Counted from the first letter of the stretch, positions 1 through 8,911 are shown. The stretch is 64,000 bases of DNA from Thiorhodococcus drewsii AZ1 (GCF_000224065.1 NZ_AFWT01000001.1:194001-258000); one strand, 5' to 3'. Numbers and translations are program-made. Notes: generated by a model not told the origin, from the letters alone.

Positions 1-2
1 GT

Positions 3-872
3 CAGCGGCGCACTTTGGCGTTACCGGATCGGCTGCGGGTCTTTCCCAACTTCTCCGAGATCAGCCGCTACACCCTCCTGGCCACGCACGACCAGCTGGC
101 CCAGCTCGGGGTGAGGCGGTTACAGCGGCGCGGCGTCGGTGCCGAGTTCCATCAGTTGCGCGAGTACCGCCAGGGTGACAGTCTGCGCCAGGTCGACTGG
201 AAGGCGACCTCGCGGATGCGCAAGCTGATCTCGCGCGAATATGAGGACGCGCGCGACCAGCGGCTGGTTTTTCTGCTCGATTGCGGTCGTCGCATGCGTC
301 ACCAGGACGCCGGACGCGGTCATCTCGACGAGGCGCTGAATGCGCTGCTCCTGTTGGCCTATGTCGCGGTGCGGCAGGGTGATGCGGTCGGTCTCATGAC
401 CTACGGCGGCGTGCGGCGCTGGTTCGCTCCGCGCAAGGAGCCGTCCACCATCAACCGCCTGCTCGAAGCGGTTTACGATCTACAGCCGACCCTGGAGGCG
501 TCCGACCCGCACTCGGCCGCGCGCGAGTTGCTTCAGGCGGTTCCGCGCCGCGCCCTGGTCGTCATCGTCACCAACAGTCGCGACGAGGATCAGGGCGAAC
601 TGGAGCAGGCGGCCGCATTGCTGCGCCGACGTCATCTGGTGGTGGTCGCAGATCTGCGCGAGTCCGTTCTGGATCGCTCCTTGGAGCGGCCGATTCGGGA
701 TCTGAAGGACGCGCTGCAATTCCATTCGGTCCAGGATTGGCTCGGTGAGCGTGCCCGCCATCAGGAGCGGCTGCGTCACATCGGGGTTCAGGCGCTGGAT
801 CTTCTTCCGTCTCAGCTGCCCATCGCGCTCGTCAATCGCTATCTCGCCATCAAGCGTTCCGGCGCGCTCTGA
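3..872 (+). CDS. DUF58 domain protein, 5' end cut off by window
   Basis: The reading frame is open from the window edge, so the true start lies outside. A TTG at 15 is in frame but is probably not the start, because DUF58 proteins usually have an N-terminal membrane segment and about 430 residues. The visible part has the core DUF58 signature: a GxEFHQLREYRQGDSLRQVDW block (residues counted from the TTG 41-61) followed by a vWA-like fold with LVFLLDCGRRMR. DUF58 proteins are commonly encoded beside MoxR AAA ATPases and are thought to work with them in protein maturation or stress resistance; such a partner would lie upstream. It is followed by a 90 bp gap before the next plus-strand gene. Family is clear; function is not established. 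Confidence 0.88.
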   Translation, partial: QRRTLALPDRLRVFPNFSEISRYTLLATHDQLAQLGVRRLQRRGVGAEFHQLREYRQGDSLRQVDWKATSRMRKLISREYEDARDQRLVFLLDCGRRMRHQDAGRGHLDEALNALLLLAYVAVRQGDAVGLMTYGGVRRWFAPRKEPSTINRLLEAVYDLQPTLEASDPHSAARELLQAVPRRALVVIVTNSRDEDQGELEQAAALLRRRHLVVVADLRESVLDRSLERPIRDLKDALQFHSVQDWLGERARHQERLRHIGVQALDLLPSQLPIALVNRYLAIKRSGAL

Positions 873-961
873 TTTTCGGCTTCGGCGGCCGCTGGATTCC
901 TCTCCTGACATGCCCTAGCCTAGCGTGGCTAGAGCAACGCCACCCAACTAGGATTTCTCTC

Positions 962-2470
962 ATGCGTAAGCTATTGGGAGCGGTCGCGCTCCTCGCGTCC
1001 GCCAATCTCCAGGCCGCAATCCCCGCGACGCCGGTGATGACGGTCTACCAGTTCAACGGCCCGGACGGGCTGCCCTATTACGATGCCGACCGTTTCGCCC
1101 GTTCTGGCACCTCCAGGCCCGCAGGTACCCTGTTCCAAGGGACCTCGGTCATCCCCTGTCTCATGATCCGCGACGGCGAGCCCCTGACCGACAAGAGCGG
1201 TACGCCCTATGTCGGCTTCGAGGTCGTTGTGGATCCGCGCCGGGCCACGCGCTCGGCGATCGATCTCTTCAAGCGTACGGTCGCAAAACGTCAATCGCTC
1301 AAGGTCGAAAATCATCATTGTTCGTCCCGGGTCAAGAATGTCATCAGCGTCCGCAACCTCTATGCCCTGGAAAAGGCGCCCTTCTTCGATCCGCCGCGTT
1401 CGGGTCGGGGGCGTGGCGAGCGCGGAGTCAGCGAGCTGGACCGGATCGTGCGCTCCTTTCATGCCTCCAGCGATTGCGAGGACGTCAACGCTCGCCTGAC
1501 CCAGCGACGCGAGGCACTGGAGCGGGCTTGGAACGCCTTCATCGGCAAGCACTCGGAGCTTGGATCCCTGACCACGCTCGCGCGCGCCAAGCACCTGGAT
1601 TACGCGATGCGCACCGCGCTTTACGAGGGGCACATCGGTCGTGGATGCAGCGCCTACGGTGCCTGCGAGCGCAACATCATCGTCCTGTCCATCCGTAACC
1701 GTGCGGTCGGTCAGTGCTACTCGGGGCGGGGTTGCGATTTCCCGGGCGATTTCCAGGGGGTTTCCTCCAAGCCTTCGCAATACAACATCTGGGACGAGTA
1801 CCTGACCCAGATCTCCGGCCTGACGTCCTGCTATCTCCGTCCCGACCTGGCCGGTAACGACTATTACGCCAAGATGCAGGCCATGTATGCCCAGACGGTT
1901 CCGGACGCCGAGCGCATCCTCTATGGGAACGACTCCGATCTGCGCGAGATCTTTCCGGGCAACAGCCTCTCAAACCTGAAGGAGATGCGGCATTACTACC
2001 ATGCCCCGGCCATGGGCAAGTGCTTCCCGAATCACGACCGTGTCGAGTACATGTCCGGCGCCGTGGCGCGCAAGGGGCGCGATTTCGCCCTCATCGCCAA
2101 CACCCGGATCCAGGTCGGCGCCAAGCGCGGCGACGGTTATCTGTTCAAGGAGTTCTTCTTCGACGAGAAGCCCGATCGGGATGTGGTGCGCACCGAGAAC
2201 CGCTATCCGGGCTTCGTGGTCGATGGGCGTAAGGTTTCTCTGCGGATGCCCAGCTCCTGCCCGGCCTATGGCATTCCACCGGGTTGTCGCTTTGGCTCAG
2301 TCGGCCGCTATCGTAAGGTCCCGAACTGGCTCCACGATGGTCGTCCGATCGAGATCAACTGCCGACTGTCCGATCGGGGCGAGTCCTGTCGTGGTGGCGG
2401 CAAGCAAGTCCGCGTTTCGGTTGGCGGGACCTGCGACAAGGAGATGCGTCCGGTGACCGGGGTGCGTTGA
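962..2470 (+). CDS. Secreted cysteine-rich protein of unknown function
   Basis: 502 residues, not recognised. The start is an ATG followed by a clear Sec signal peptide (MRKLLGAVALLASANLQA, cleavage near residue 18-19), so the protein is exported. The mature part has 14 cysteines, an even number, many in local pairs (GCSAYGAC, CYSGRGC, CPAYGIPPGC), which suggests a periplasmic or extracellular protein held by disulfides. No transmembrane helix, lipobox or repeat is visible after the signal. A helical stretch with charged residues lies near residues 175-215. Base use resembles the neighbours, so there is no sign of recent transfer. It is convergent with the ArsR gene and stands alone as a transcription unit. 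I cannot assign an activity. Confidence 0.8.
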   Translation: MRKLLGAVALLASANLQAAIPATPVMTVYQFNGPDGLPYYDADRFARSGTSRPAGTLFQGTSVIPCLMIRDGEPLTDKSGTPYVGFEVVVDPRRATRSAIDLFKRTVAKRQSLKVENHHCSSRVKNVISVRNLYALEKAPFFDPPRSGRGRGERGVSELDRIVRSFHASSDCEDVNARLTQRREALERAWNAFIGKHSELGSLTTLARAKHLDYAMRTALYEGHIGRGCSAYGACERNIIVLSIRNRAVGQCYSGRGCDFPGDFQGVSSKPSQYNIWDEYLTQISGLTSCYLRPDLAGNDYYAKMQAMYAQTVPDAERILYGNDSDLREIFPGNSLSNLKEMRHYYHAPAMGKCFPNHDRVEYMSGAVARKGRDFALIANTRIQVGAKRGDGYLFKEFFFDEKPDRDVVRTENRYPGFVVDGRKVSLRMPSSCPAYGIPPGCRFGSVGRYRKVPNWLHDGRPIEINCRLSDRGESCRGGGKQVRVSVGGTCDKEMRPVTGVR

Positions 2471-2492
2471 GGCTGGACGCGTGATTGGAGCA

Positions 2493-2568
2493 GCAAAGAC
2501 GCGAAGGACGCGAGGGAGCGCGTGGTTTCGCCAATCATGGAGTGACTGGCGTTCTTCGCGCTCTTTGC
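2493..2568. repeat. Imperfect inverted repeat between convergent genes
   Basis: GCAAAGACGCGAAG at 2493-2506 is the reverse complement of CTTCGCGCTCTTTGC at 2554-2568 apart from one inserted C. It lies between the convergent ends of the secreted-protein gene and the arsR gene, so it may act as a transcript end. A further copy of the right arm, CTTCGCGTCTTTGC, occurs at 38283-38296 before gatB, which suggests a dispersed intergenic element. Confidence 0.5.
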
Positions 2569-2599
2569 GGCTCGCTGTTTTCTGTCCGGATCGGCTGTT

Positions 2600-2932
2600 T
2601 CAGATCCGGTCGTCGAGGTTGGCGGGGCAGAGCACCTCGCGCATGATGCCGATCAGCTCCAGCAACTGGGGGTTGCGGATTCGGTAGTAGATGCGGTTTG
2701 CCTCCTTGCGCGCGACGACGATGTTCTTGTTCCTCAGCTGTTCCAGATGCTGAGAGATGTTGCTCTGCGAGGTTCCCGTGCGCTCGACGATTTCGCCGAC
2801 CGACAATTCGTTCTTGCCGAGCGAGCAGAGGATCTTCCAGCGCAGTGGATGCGCCATCGCCTTGAGGGCGTTGGCGGTCAGTGTCGTGTCTTCCTCGTCC
2901 GAGAGGTCCTGTTGGCGTTCCTCGGTCATCAT
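2600..2932 (-). CDS. ArsR-family repressor with SqrR/BigR-like cysteine pair
   Basis: 110 residues forming one ArsR winged helix: helices around 20-55, the recognition helix in TGTSQSNISQHLEQLR (53-67) and a beta wing at 70-85. Cysteines stand at positions 36 (ILCSLG) and 102 (VLCPAN), 66 residues apart. That spacing is the one known for the persulfide-sensing pair of SqrR (C41/C107) and BigR (C42/C108). The metal-binding CxC of classical ArsR is absent. I infer a reactive-sulfur or redox sensor rather than a metal sensor, which would suit a sulfide oxidiser. The start overlaps the stop of the upstream response-regulator gene by ATGA, so the two are translated together. Family sure; ligand inferred. 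Confidence 0.85.
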   Translation of the reverse strand: MMTEERQQDLSDEEDTTLTANALKAMAHPLRWKILCSLGKNELSVGEIVERTGTSQSNISQHLEQLRNKNIVVARKEANRIYYRIRNPQLLELIGIMREVLCPANLDDRI

Positions 2933-3822
2933 CCATTCTCCTGTGAAGCTTCATGCGCGGTCCGCTGAGGGATTGGGTCCGCGTCTTGTTCGATTCTGAC
3001 GTAACCCGTCATGTCTTTTGCAATGCAAATGATATCGCTGATGTCGCCCTCGGCGTCCTTGATGGCGGTTCTGGAGAAGAGGATCGGTACGCGCCGGCCA
3101 TCGCGGGCGATGAATCGCGCCTCGATCTTGTTCAGCGCGCCGGTGCGGATCAGCGCCTCCAGCCAGATCCCCATGAAGGCTCCGGCCTGTTCGTCGCCCT
3201 CCTCCTCGAAGACGTCGCCGATCGACATACCGCGCAGATCCTCCGCGCTGTAGTCCAGCATGCGTGAGGCCGCCGGGTTGGTCAGCGTGATGACGCCCGC
3301 TGGATCCAAGACCAGCAGTGCCTCGCCCATGTGGGAGACGATGTTCTCCAGATACTGGCGCGCCTCGGCGAGTTCTTGAGTGCGCTCCTCGACCTTGTGC
3401 TCCAGGACGCGATTCAGGTCCCGCTCCTTGGCGATCAGTCTGAAGTAGGTGCTGATCTTGTTGATCAGCTGATTGTCTTCGATCGGCTTGAGCAGATAGT
3501 CCGCCGCGCCCACCGCGAATCCGCGCTGCTGGAACTCCTCCGATTTGAAGGCCGCAGTGAGGAAGATGATGGGGATGTCGCGGGTGCGCTTACGCAGTTT
3601 GAGCAGGGATGCGGTCTGGAAGCCGTCCATCTCCGGCATCTGGACGTCGAGGATGATGAGGTCGATGTCCGGGTGCTGATGGGTCAGATCGATCGCATCC
3701 TGGCCCGAGATCGCCTCCAGCACCTGAACGTCCATGTGGGTCTCGATCAGGGTGCGTAGGGTGAAGAGATTGTTGGCGTGATCGTCGACGATCAGGAGCT
3801 TGAATCCGGCATAGCGACTCAT
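2929..3822 (-). CDS. Response regulator with PAS output domain
   Basis: 297 residues. An N-terminal receiver (about 7-125) has the acidic pair DD at 13-14, the phosphoacceptor Asp59 in LIILDVQMPEMDG, and Lys in LLKPIE. A coiled coil (about 128-160, KERDLNRVLEHKVEERTQELAEA) leads to a PAS domain (about 160-270). There is no kinase, GGDEF or DNA-binding output, so it probably acts by protein contact or as an adaptor in a multi-step relay. It follows the hybrid kinase gene by 56 bp and overlaps the arsR gene by 4 nt, forming a three-gene unit. The partner is most likely the upstream kinase. Confidence 0.88.
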   Translation of the reverse strand: MSRYAGFKLLIVDDHANNLFTLRTLIETHMDVQVLEAISGQDAIDLTHQHPDIDLIILDVQMPEMDGFQTASLLKLRKRTRDIPIIFLTAAFKSEEFQQRGFAVGAADYLLKPIEDNQLINKISTYFRLIAKERDLNRVLEHKVEERTQELAEARQYLENIVSHMGEALLVLDPAGVITLTNPAASRMLDYSAEDLRGMSIGDVFEEEGDEQAGAFMGIWLEALIRTGALNKIEARFIARDGRRVPILFSRTAIKDAEGDISDIICIAKDMTGYVRIEQDADPIPQRTAHEASQENG

Positions 3823-3878
3823 TGCGTCCCCCTGTTTCGCTTCTTGTGAGCGCTCGATTCCATACCTCCGGTCCGCGG

Positions 3879-6254
3879 TTACCCTGTGGGCCGGTCAGGC
3901 TCCTCGGCCGGTTCGGACTCCTTCGTCAGGTCGTTCAGCAGGACTGCGAGCTGGGCCGGATCGATGGGTTTGGAGATGAGGTTGACCGCGCCGATGCCCG
4001 GGCAGCCATCGAGCTGGAGATCCGACCCGGGATCATGAAGGACGGCCACCGCAGGCGGAGATCCCTCTGTCTGATCCAGCAAAGCGCGGATCGTATCACA
4101 GGTCATCTCGGCGGACATCTGGGCCGCCAGCAGCACCAGCCGGCAGCCTTCCGACTCCTCCTGCAGGGTCTCCAGCGCCTCGTCCAGATCGACGGCGGTC
4201 TGGACACGCAGCCCGCGGTGGGTGAGCTCGGAGGTGAGTTGCACCAGTGTCTTGACGTCTCGCTCGATGACCAGCACCCAACCCTGTTGCGGATCCGTCG
4301 CGGTCTGGGTGTCGATCGAAGGGCTGTCCTCCGTGCCCATGTCCTCGGAGTTGGCTGAAGCGGGTGGCATGTGGTGATTGATGCAGGCATCGGTCGATTT
4401 GGTCGGCGTCGCCTCCGGGTAGAGCGGCATCGCCAGGGTGAAGCGCGCGCCGGCCCCCTGGGTGCTCTCGACCTCGATGGTGCCGCCGAGGAGTCCTGCC
4501 AGCTCGCGACTGATCGAGAGTCCCAGTCCGGTGCCGCCATAGCGACGGCGCGTGGATCCGTCCGCCTGCTGGAAGGCCTCGAAGATGATCTCCTGCTTGT
4601 CAGCGGGAATACCAATGCCGGTGTCGGTGACGCACAGCGCGAGCGGTCGGGTTGCGTCCTCGTGGACCTCGACGCTGACATCGACATGGCCCCGGTCGGT
4701 GAACTTGACCGCGTTGGACAGGAAGTTCTTGAGGATTTGGCGCAGTTTGTCGCGATCGGTGTAGAGCCGGGTCGGGGCGTTCGGTTCGACGGTGAGCGTC
4801 AGTTCCACGGGCTTGTCGGTCAGCAGTGGGGCGACCATCTCGATCAGTTCTTCGAGCATGGGCCGGACATCGACCCAGTCGAGCTTGATGCTGACATGCC
4901 CGGCCTCGATGCGTGAGATGTCGAGGATGTTGTCGATCATGGCGCGCAGATCCCGGCTGGCCTCGTGGATCACCTGCGCCTGGCGCCGCTGGGTCGGATT
5001 CAGCCCGCCCGTCTCCGAGCCCAGCATCTTGGAGAGCAGCAGGATGGAGTTGAGCGGCGTGCGCAGCTCGTGGCTGACGTTGGCCAGGAATTGGGACTTG
5101 TAGCGATTGGAGCGTTCCAGCTCACGGGTATGCGCCTGGGCGGCCTGAAGATGCTCGGCGTGGGTTTCGGCCAATGCGGTGAGCTGTCTGGCCAGCTCGC
5201 GGATCTCGCGCGGTCCGTGCCAGCTGAAGCGCAGTGGACGCCCCTCTCGCAGGATGAGGCCGATGCCTCCGGTGAGCTCCTGTCCGAAGTGCTCCAGCCG
5301 CGCGGCGATCCAGCGCGCCAGGACCATCACCACCACGACCAGCACGAAGATGATGGAGAGCACGCGCAGCATGAGCGCGTTGCGAAAGGCGTCGATCGGT
5401 GAGGGGTCCACCGGGCGTCCGACCCAGAGTGGGACACCGTCCTCGGTCATGAACATGGGCACCCAGAGCATCTGGCGCCCCTGCGGGCCTTTCCAGAGCG
5501 CCAGCTTGCCCTCGGCGAAAATCTCGGCCAGTCCGGGGAAGTTTTCGAACGCCTCGGGTTCGCCGCTCGCCGGCTGACCTGGACGCAGATAGCTTCCGCT
5601 CTGATCGACCCAGAGCGTGTCGCGATAGAACTGGGCCAGACCGCCGACATCGATGGTGAGTGCGACGATTCCACGCGCGTTCGTGGGGGCCTTCTCGTTA
5701 CCGATAGGGCTCACCAGATTCAGCGTCATCAGTTGGCGCGGATCCTCGGTGCTCGGGTCGATGCGGATTGGGCTGACGATGACCGCGCCTGGCTGCAACT
5801 CCTGGCCTGCGGCCAGAAACTGGCGGTTGGGCGTATGGCTCAGACGCTCGGTGGCACGCCATTGATCGGTGTGCGGATCGCTCTCCAGCCAGAAGCGTTC
5901 CTTACCGTCCGCGCTGATGAAGAGGATCTGGATGAGGTCGCGTTGGCCGGCCAGGATCTGATTGATCCAGGTCGTATAGCGCAGACGTGCGGCCTCGATT
6001 TGGTCCGACTCGCCCTGTGCGCCGAGGATGAGTCCGGGCTCGGGTAGCTTGGCCAGCAAGCGGATCATCTCGTGACGGCTGGCCAGGTGCTGGTCGAGGT
6101 CGCGGAAGTCGGCTCGCAGGTTCTGCAGATAGGCCCGCTGGTAGAAGAGCGTCGTGCGTTCCAGCACCAGCGGCAGATTGATGACGACGGCCAGAATCAG
6201 CGGCGTGAGGCCGAAGACCAGCAGAAAAACCAGGATGTAGGCGCGCAGCTTCAC
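3879..6254 (-). CDS. Membrane hybrid histidine kinase with degenerate receiver
   Basis: 791 residues. A transmembrane helix at about 6-30, a periplasmic sensor of about 260 residues resembling a double Cache fold, and a second helix at about 292-318 are followed by a linker and coiled coil, HisKA with phosphoacceptor His395 (NVSHELRTPLNS), and an HATPase domain with N-box (NFLSNAVKF), G1 (DTGIGIP) and G2 (GGTGLGLS) motifs. The C-terminal receiver (about 658-780) has LVLLAAQM where LVLLDxxM is expected, so the phosphoacceptor Asp is Ala710; the conserved Lys remains. It is therefore a pseudoreceiver. First gene of a unit with the PAS regulator and ArsR repressor. Ligand unknown. Confidence 0.9.
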   Translation of the reverse strand: MKLRAYILVFLLVFGLTPLILAVVINLPLVLERTTLFYQRAYLQNLRADFRDLDQHLASRHEMIRLLAKLPEPGLILGAQGESDQIEAARLRYTTWINQILAGQRDLIQILFISADGKERFWLESDPHTDQWRATERLSHTPNRQFLAAGQELQPGAVIVSPIRIDPSTEDPRQLMTLNLVSPIGNEKAPTNARGIVALTIDVGGLAQFYRDTLWVDQSGSYLRPGQPASGEPEAFENFPGLAEIFAEGKLALWKGPQGRQMLWVPMFMTEDGVPLWVGRPVDPSPIDAFRNALMLRVLSIIFVLVVVVMVLARWIAARLEHFGQELTGGIGLILREGRPLRFSWHGPREIRELARQLTALAETHAEHLQAAQAHTRELERSNRYKSQFLANVSHELRTPLNSILLLSKMLGSETGGLNPTQRRQAQVIHEASRDLRAMIDNILDISRIEAGHVSIKLDWVDVRPMLEELIEMVAPLLTDKPVELTLTVEPNAPTRLYTDRDKLRQILKNFLSNAVKFTDRGHVDVSVEVHEDATRPLALCVTDTGIGIPADKQEIIFEAFQQADGSTRRRYGGTGLGLSISRELAGLLGGTIEVESTQGAGARFTLAMPLYPEATPTKSTDACINHHMPPASANSEDMGTEDSPSIDTQTATDPQQGWVLVIERDVKTLVQLTSELTHRGLRVQTAVDLDEALETLQEESEGCRLVLLAAQMSAEMTCDTIRALLDQTEGSPPAVAVLHDPGSDLQLDGCPGIGAVNLISKPIDPAQLAVLLNDLTKESEPAEEPDRPTG

Positions 6255-6282
6255 GCCAGACCTGGGTGCCGTCGCGGCGTCC

Positions 6283-6747
6283 TCACAGGGCGCGGATCAG
6301 ATCGAGGATCCGCGCTGCATGGCCCTTCGGCTTGATGTCGTAGAGCGCATGGCGGATCAGTCCGTCCTTATCCACCACGAAGGTCGAGCGCATGATGCCC
6401 ATGCGTTTTTCGCCGTGAGCCTCCTTTTCGCGCCAGACACCGTAGGCCTCGCAGGTTTCCCCGTCGGTGTCGGCCAACAGCTGCACGCTCAGACCGTGCT
6501 TGTCGCGGAAGGCGCCGTGGCTGGCGCAGGAGTCCTTGCTGATACCGATGATCTCGGTGTTGGCGGCCTCGAAGTCGTCCTGCAGGTCGGAGAATTCGAG
6601 CGCTTCCATGGTGCAGCCGGGGGTGTCGTCCTTCGGATAGAAGTAGATGACACAATGGCGGCGATGCGTGAGGTCTTCCAGGCTCACCCGCTCCATGTCT
6701 GCGTTCGGCAATGAAAAGAGGGGGGCTTGATCGCCTGGTTGAAGCAT
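6283..6747 (-). CDS. bcp: Thiol peroxidase, Bcp/PrxQ-type peroxiredoxin
   Basis: 154 residues, the normal length for the Bcp family. The peroxidatic cysteine lies in the YPKDDTPGCTMEALEF segment, and a second Cys five residues on is absent, as in the subset of Bcp that resolves through another cysteine (Cys in SKDSCASHGAF is a candidate). It reduces hydrogen peroxide and organic hydroperoxides in the cytoplasm with thioredoxin. The gene lies between two sensor kinase genes on the same strand, 55 bp after the EnvZ-like kinase and 28 bp before the hybrid kinase, so it may be read with one of them. Confidence 0.93.
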   Translation of the reverse strand: MLQPGDQAPLFSLPNADMERVSLEDLTHRRHCVIYFYPKDDTPGCTMEALEFSDLQDDFEAANTEIIGISKDSCASHGAFRDKHGLSVQLLADTDGETCEAYGVWREKEAHGEKRMGIMRSTFVVDKDGLIRHALYDIKPKGHAARILDLIRAL

Positions 6748-6802
6748 CGAGTAAGGCTCCCGTCATTGGTGGATGTCGAGCGGGAATGTAGGCATCGCTT
6801 GG

Positions 6803-8149
6803 CTAGCCGTCAACTGTTGCGCCAGAGGACGCATCGGCGCGGCCCCCATCGACCACTCGGATGCTGGCGATGGTGCCGCCTCCGGGTCGCAGCCCGAGCC
6901 GCAACTCCATATGGTTGTCCTGGGCCAGCTGATGTGCGACGGCGAGCCCCAGTCCGCTGCCGCCCGCTCGTCGGCTGCGCGAGAGCTCCAGCCGGTAATA
7001 GGAACTCCGTATCGCCTCCCGCTCGGCCAGGGGGATGCCAGGGCCGCGATCCAGGACCGACACCCTGGGGGATGGAGGCCCTCGGTCGAGTCTGACTTCG
7101 ACCAGACCCGAACTGTAGGTTAGTGCGTTCTCGACTAGATTTCCCAGAATGCGTCGCAGCGCCAGGGTATCGACTCGGCATGGGCACGGGTTCCCTCTGT
7201 GCCAGAGGACGCGAGCGCGTCCGGCGGTCACGTCCTCGACGATGGCGTTCAGATCGATCTCTTCGCGGCGTCCGGCGCCGAGGCTTTTGCCGAACTCGAT
7301 CGCCTGGGTGATGAGTGCGTTCATCTCTTCGATGTCGCGTTCCATGCGAGCGACCAGCGAGGGCGGTCTGTCCGCCGGAAGCATGGCGACGGCGAGTCGC
7401 AGTCGTGTCAAGGGGGTTCGAAGGTCGTGTGAGATTCCGGTGAGCAGCAGTGTCCGGTTGGCGAGCAGCTCACGGATCTGACGGTCGGTTTCGTTGAATT
7501 GGCGGGCGAGGTTGGCGAGCTCGGCCGGACCGGTCTCCGGAAGCGGATGCGGAGATAGGCCGAAGGCGACCTGCTCGGCCGCCTCGGAGAGTCGCTTGAG
7601 CGGTGAGGCCAGACGTCCGGCCAGAACGATAGTCGTGCCTAGAATCAGCAGAACGGCGAGGGCGACGATGACCATCAGGCCCTGAAGCGGTCGGGTTCCG
7701 AGCCGGCCGCGCGGAAAGCCGGTCCAGAGAATCTGTCCCTCGACGTCGATTTCGACCCAAAACCAGCGGTCGCCGTTCGCCAGGCTGGTGATCATTTCGG
7801 CCGGACGACCGAGTCGCTCCGAGAGCGCCTCCTCCACCAATGACTGATAGGGGAAGAAATAGCGATGGACATCCGCGACAGGTCGTTCTTCGGCGAGCCG
7901 GATCTGGTATTCCCCGGCCAGTTTGGCCCGGTAGTCCTCGCGTAAATGGGGCGGGAGCTGCTGTAGCGTGCGTGCCGACAGCACCATGATGCTTGCCAGA
8001 TCGGTGGCCGAGCGTTGTGCCACCGGGACCAAGGCGTAGATGGCGATGACGCCGAAGGTGATGATGGCATAGAGCCCGAAGGTGAAAATGAGCGTCAGCA
8101 GCGCGCGGCCGAACAGGGTTCCGGGAACCAGTCGTCGGCGACGGCTCAT
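6803..8149 (-). CDS. EnvZ-like sensor histidine kinase
   Basis: 448 residues with EnvZ architecture: a membrane helix at about 18-42, a periplasmic loop to about 155, a second helix at about 156-178, HAMP, then HisKA with His241 in LTGISHDLRTPLTRLRL, which is close to the EnvZ motif, and an HATPase domain (NLVENALTYS, DRGPGIP, GGSGLGLAV). It should autophosphorylate and pass phosphate to the regulator encoded just upstream, with which it overlaps by ATGA. The stimulus may be osmotic or acidic as in EnvZ, but that is not shown by the sequence. I do not assign the symbol envZ because several paralogues of this type exist in related bacteria. Confidence 0.9.
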   Translation of the reverse strand: MSRRRRLVPGTLFGRALLTLIFTFGLYAIITFGVIAIYALVPVAQRSATDLASIMVLSARTLQQLPPHLREDYRAKLAGEYQIRLAEERPVADVHRYFFPYQSLVEEALSERLGRPAEMITSLANGDRWFWVEIDVEGQILWTGFPRGRLGTRPLQGLMVIVALAVLLILGTTIVLAGRLASPLKRLSEAAEQVAFGLSPHPLPETGPAELANLARQFNETDRQIRELLANRTLLLTGISHDLRTPLTRLRLAVAMLPADRPPSLVARMERDIEEMNALITQAIEFGKSLGAGRREEIDLNAIVEDVTAGRARVLWHRGNPCPCRVDTLALRRILGNLVENALTYSSGLVEVRLDRGPPSPRVSVLDRGPGIPLAEREAIRSSYYRLELSRSRRAGGSGLGLAVAHQLAQDNHMELRLGLRPGGGTIASIRVVDGGRADASSGATVDG

Positions 8150-8862
8150 GCGTCTCCCATGGGCGTGAACATATAGCCCTTGCCCCAGATGGTGCGGATG
8201 TAGCGAGGATGCTTGGTCTCGGGCTCGATCTTGGCCCGCAGCCGAGCGATCTGGACGTCGATGCTGCGGTCGAACGGCGAGCGTTCGTAGCCCTTGAGCA
8301 GGTCGAGTAGGCGGTCGCGATCCAGGACTCGGTCGGGATGTTCGGCGAGTACGCGCAAAAGCTCGAATTCGCCGCTGGTCAGTCCGACCGGCTGGTCGTT
8401 GCGGCGCAGTTCGTATTGGTCCGGGTCGAGCCGATAGGGTCCGAATTGAATGACCTCGTGATCCGGCGTCCGCTCGGCGCGCTCGCTCGGGCGGTTGCGG
8501 CGCATGACGGCGCGGATGCGGGCGAGCAGTTCACGTGGATTGAATGGCTTGGACAGATAGTCGTCGGCGCCGACTTCGAGTCCGACGATGCGGTCGACGT
8601 CGTCTCCGCGCGCCGACAGCATGATGATCGGCAGGTCGATCTTGGTGCGCAGTCGACGGGTTAGCGTCAGCCCGTCCTCGCCAGGAAGCATGAGGTCCAG
8701 AATGATGAGGTCGGTCTCATGTAGGGCGAGCCAGGCGTCCATGGCGTGCCCATCCTCTGCGGACGCGACGTCGAACCCTTCTTGCGCCAGGTAATCGCTC
8801 AACAGGGCGCGTAAGCCAGGGTCGTCGTCGACAATGAGGATTCGCTGGGGCGTGTCGGACAT
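8146..8862 (-). CDS. OmpR-family response regulator
   Basis: 238 residues from the ATG at 8862 (MSDTPQRILIVDDD). A longer version from a TTG at 8916 is unlikely, since the extra 18 residues are not family-like. The receiver has DDD at 12-14, Asp56 in LIILDLMLPGEDG and Lys in LSKPFNP. The winged-helix DNA-binding domain (about 135-235) ends with the typical RTIWGKGYMFTP. It should bind direct repeats upstream of its targets; a candidate autoregulatory site lies at 8912-8927. It forms a two-gene operon with the kinase gene through an ATGA overlap. Confidence 0.92.
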   Translation of the reverse strand: MSDTPQRILIVDDDPGLRALLSDYLAQEGFDVASAEDGHAMDAWLALHETDLIILDLMLPGEDGLTLTRRLRTKIDLPIIMLSARGDDVDRIVGLEVGADDYLSKPFNPRELLARIRAVMRRNRPSERAERTPDHEVIQFGPYRLDPDQYELRRNDQPVGLTSGEFELLRVLAEHPDRVLDRDRLLDLLKGYERSPFDRSIDVQIARLRAKIEPETKHPRYIRTIWGKGYMFTPMGDA

Positions 8863-8911
8863 GTCGTGGGCGCGTTCCGGAGAGGCCGAGAAGGAGGGCG
8901 TGAGTCTTGGA

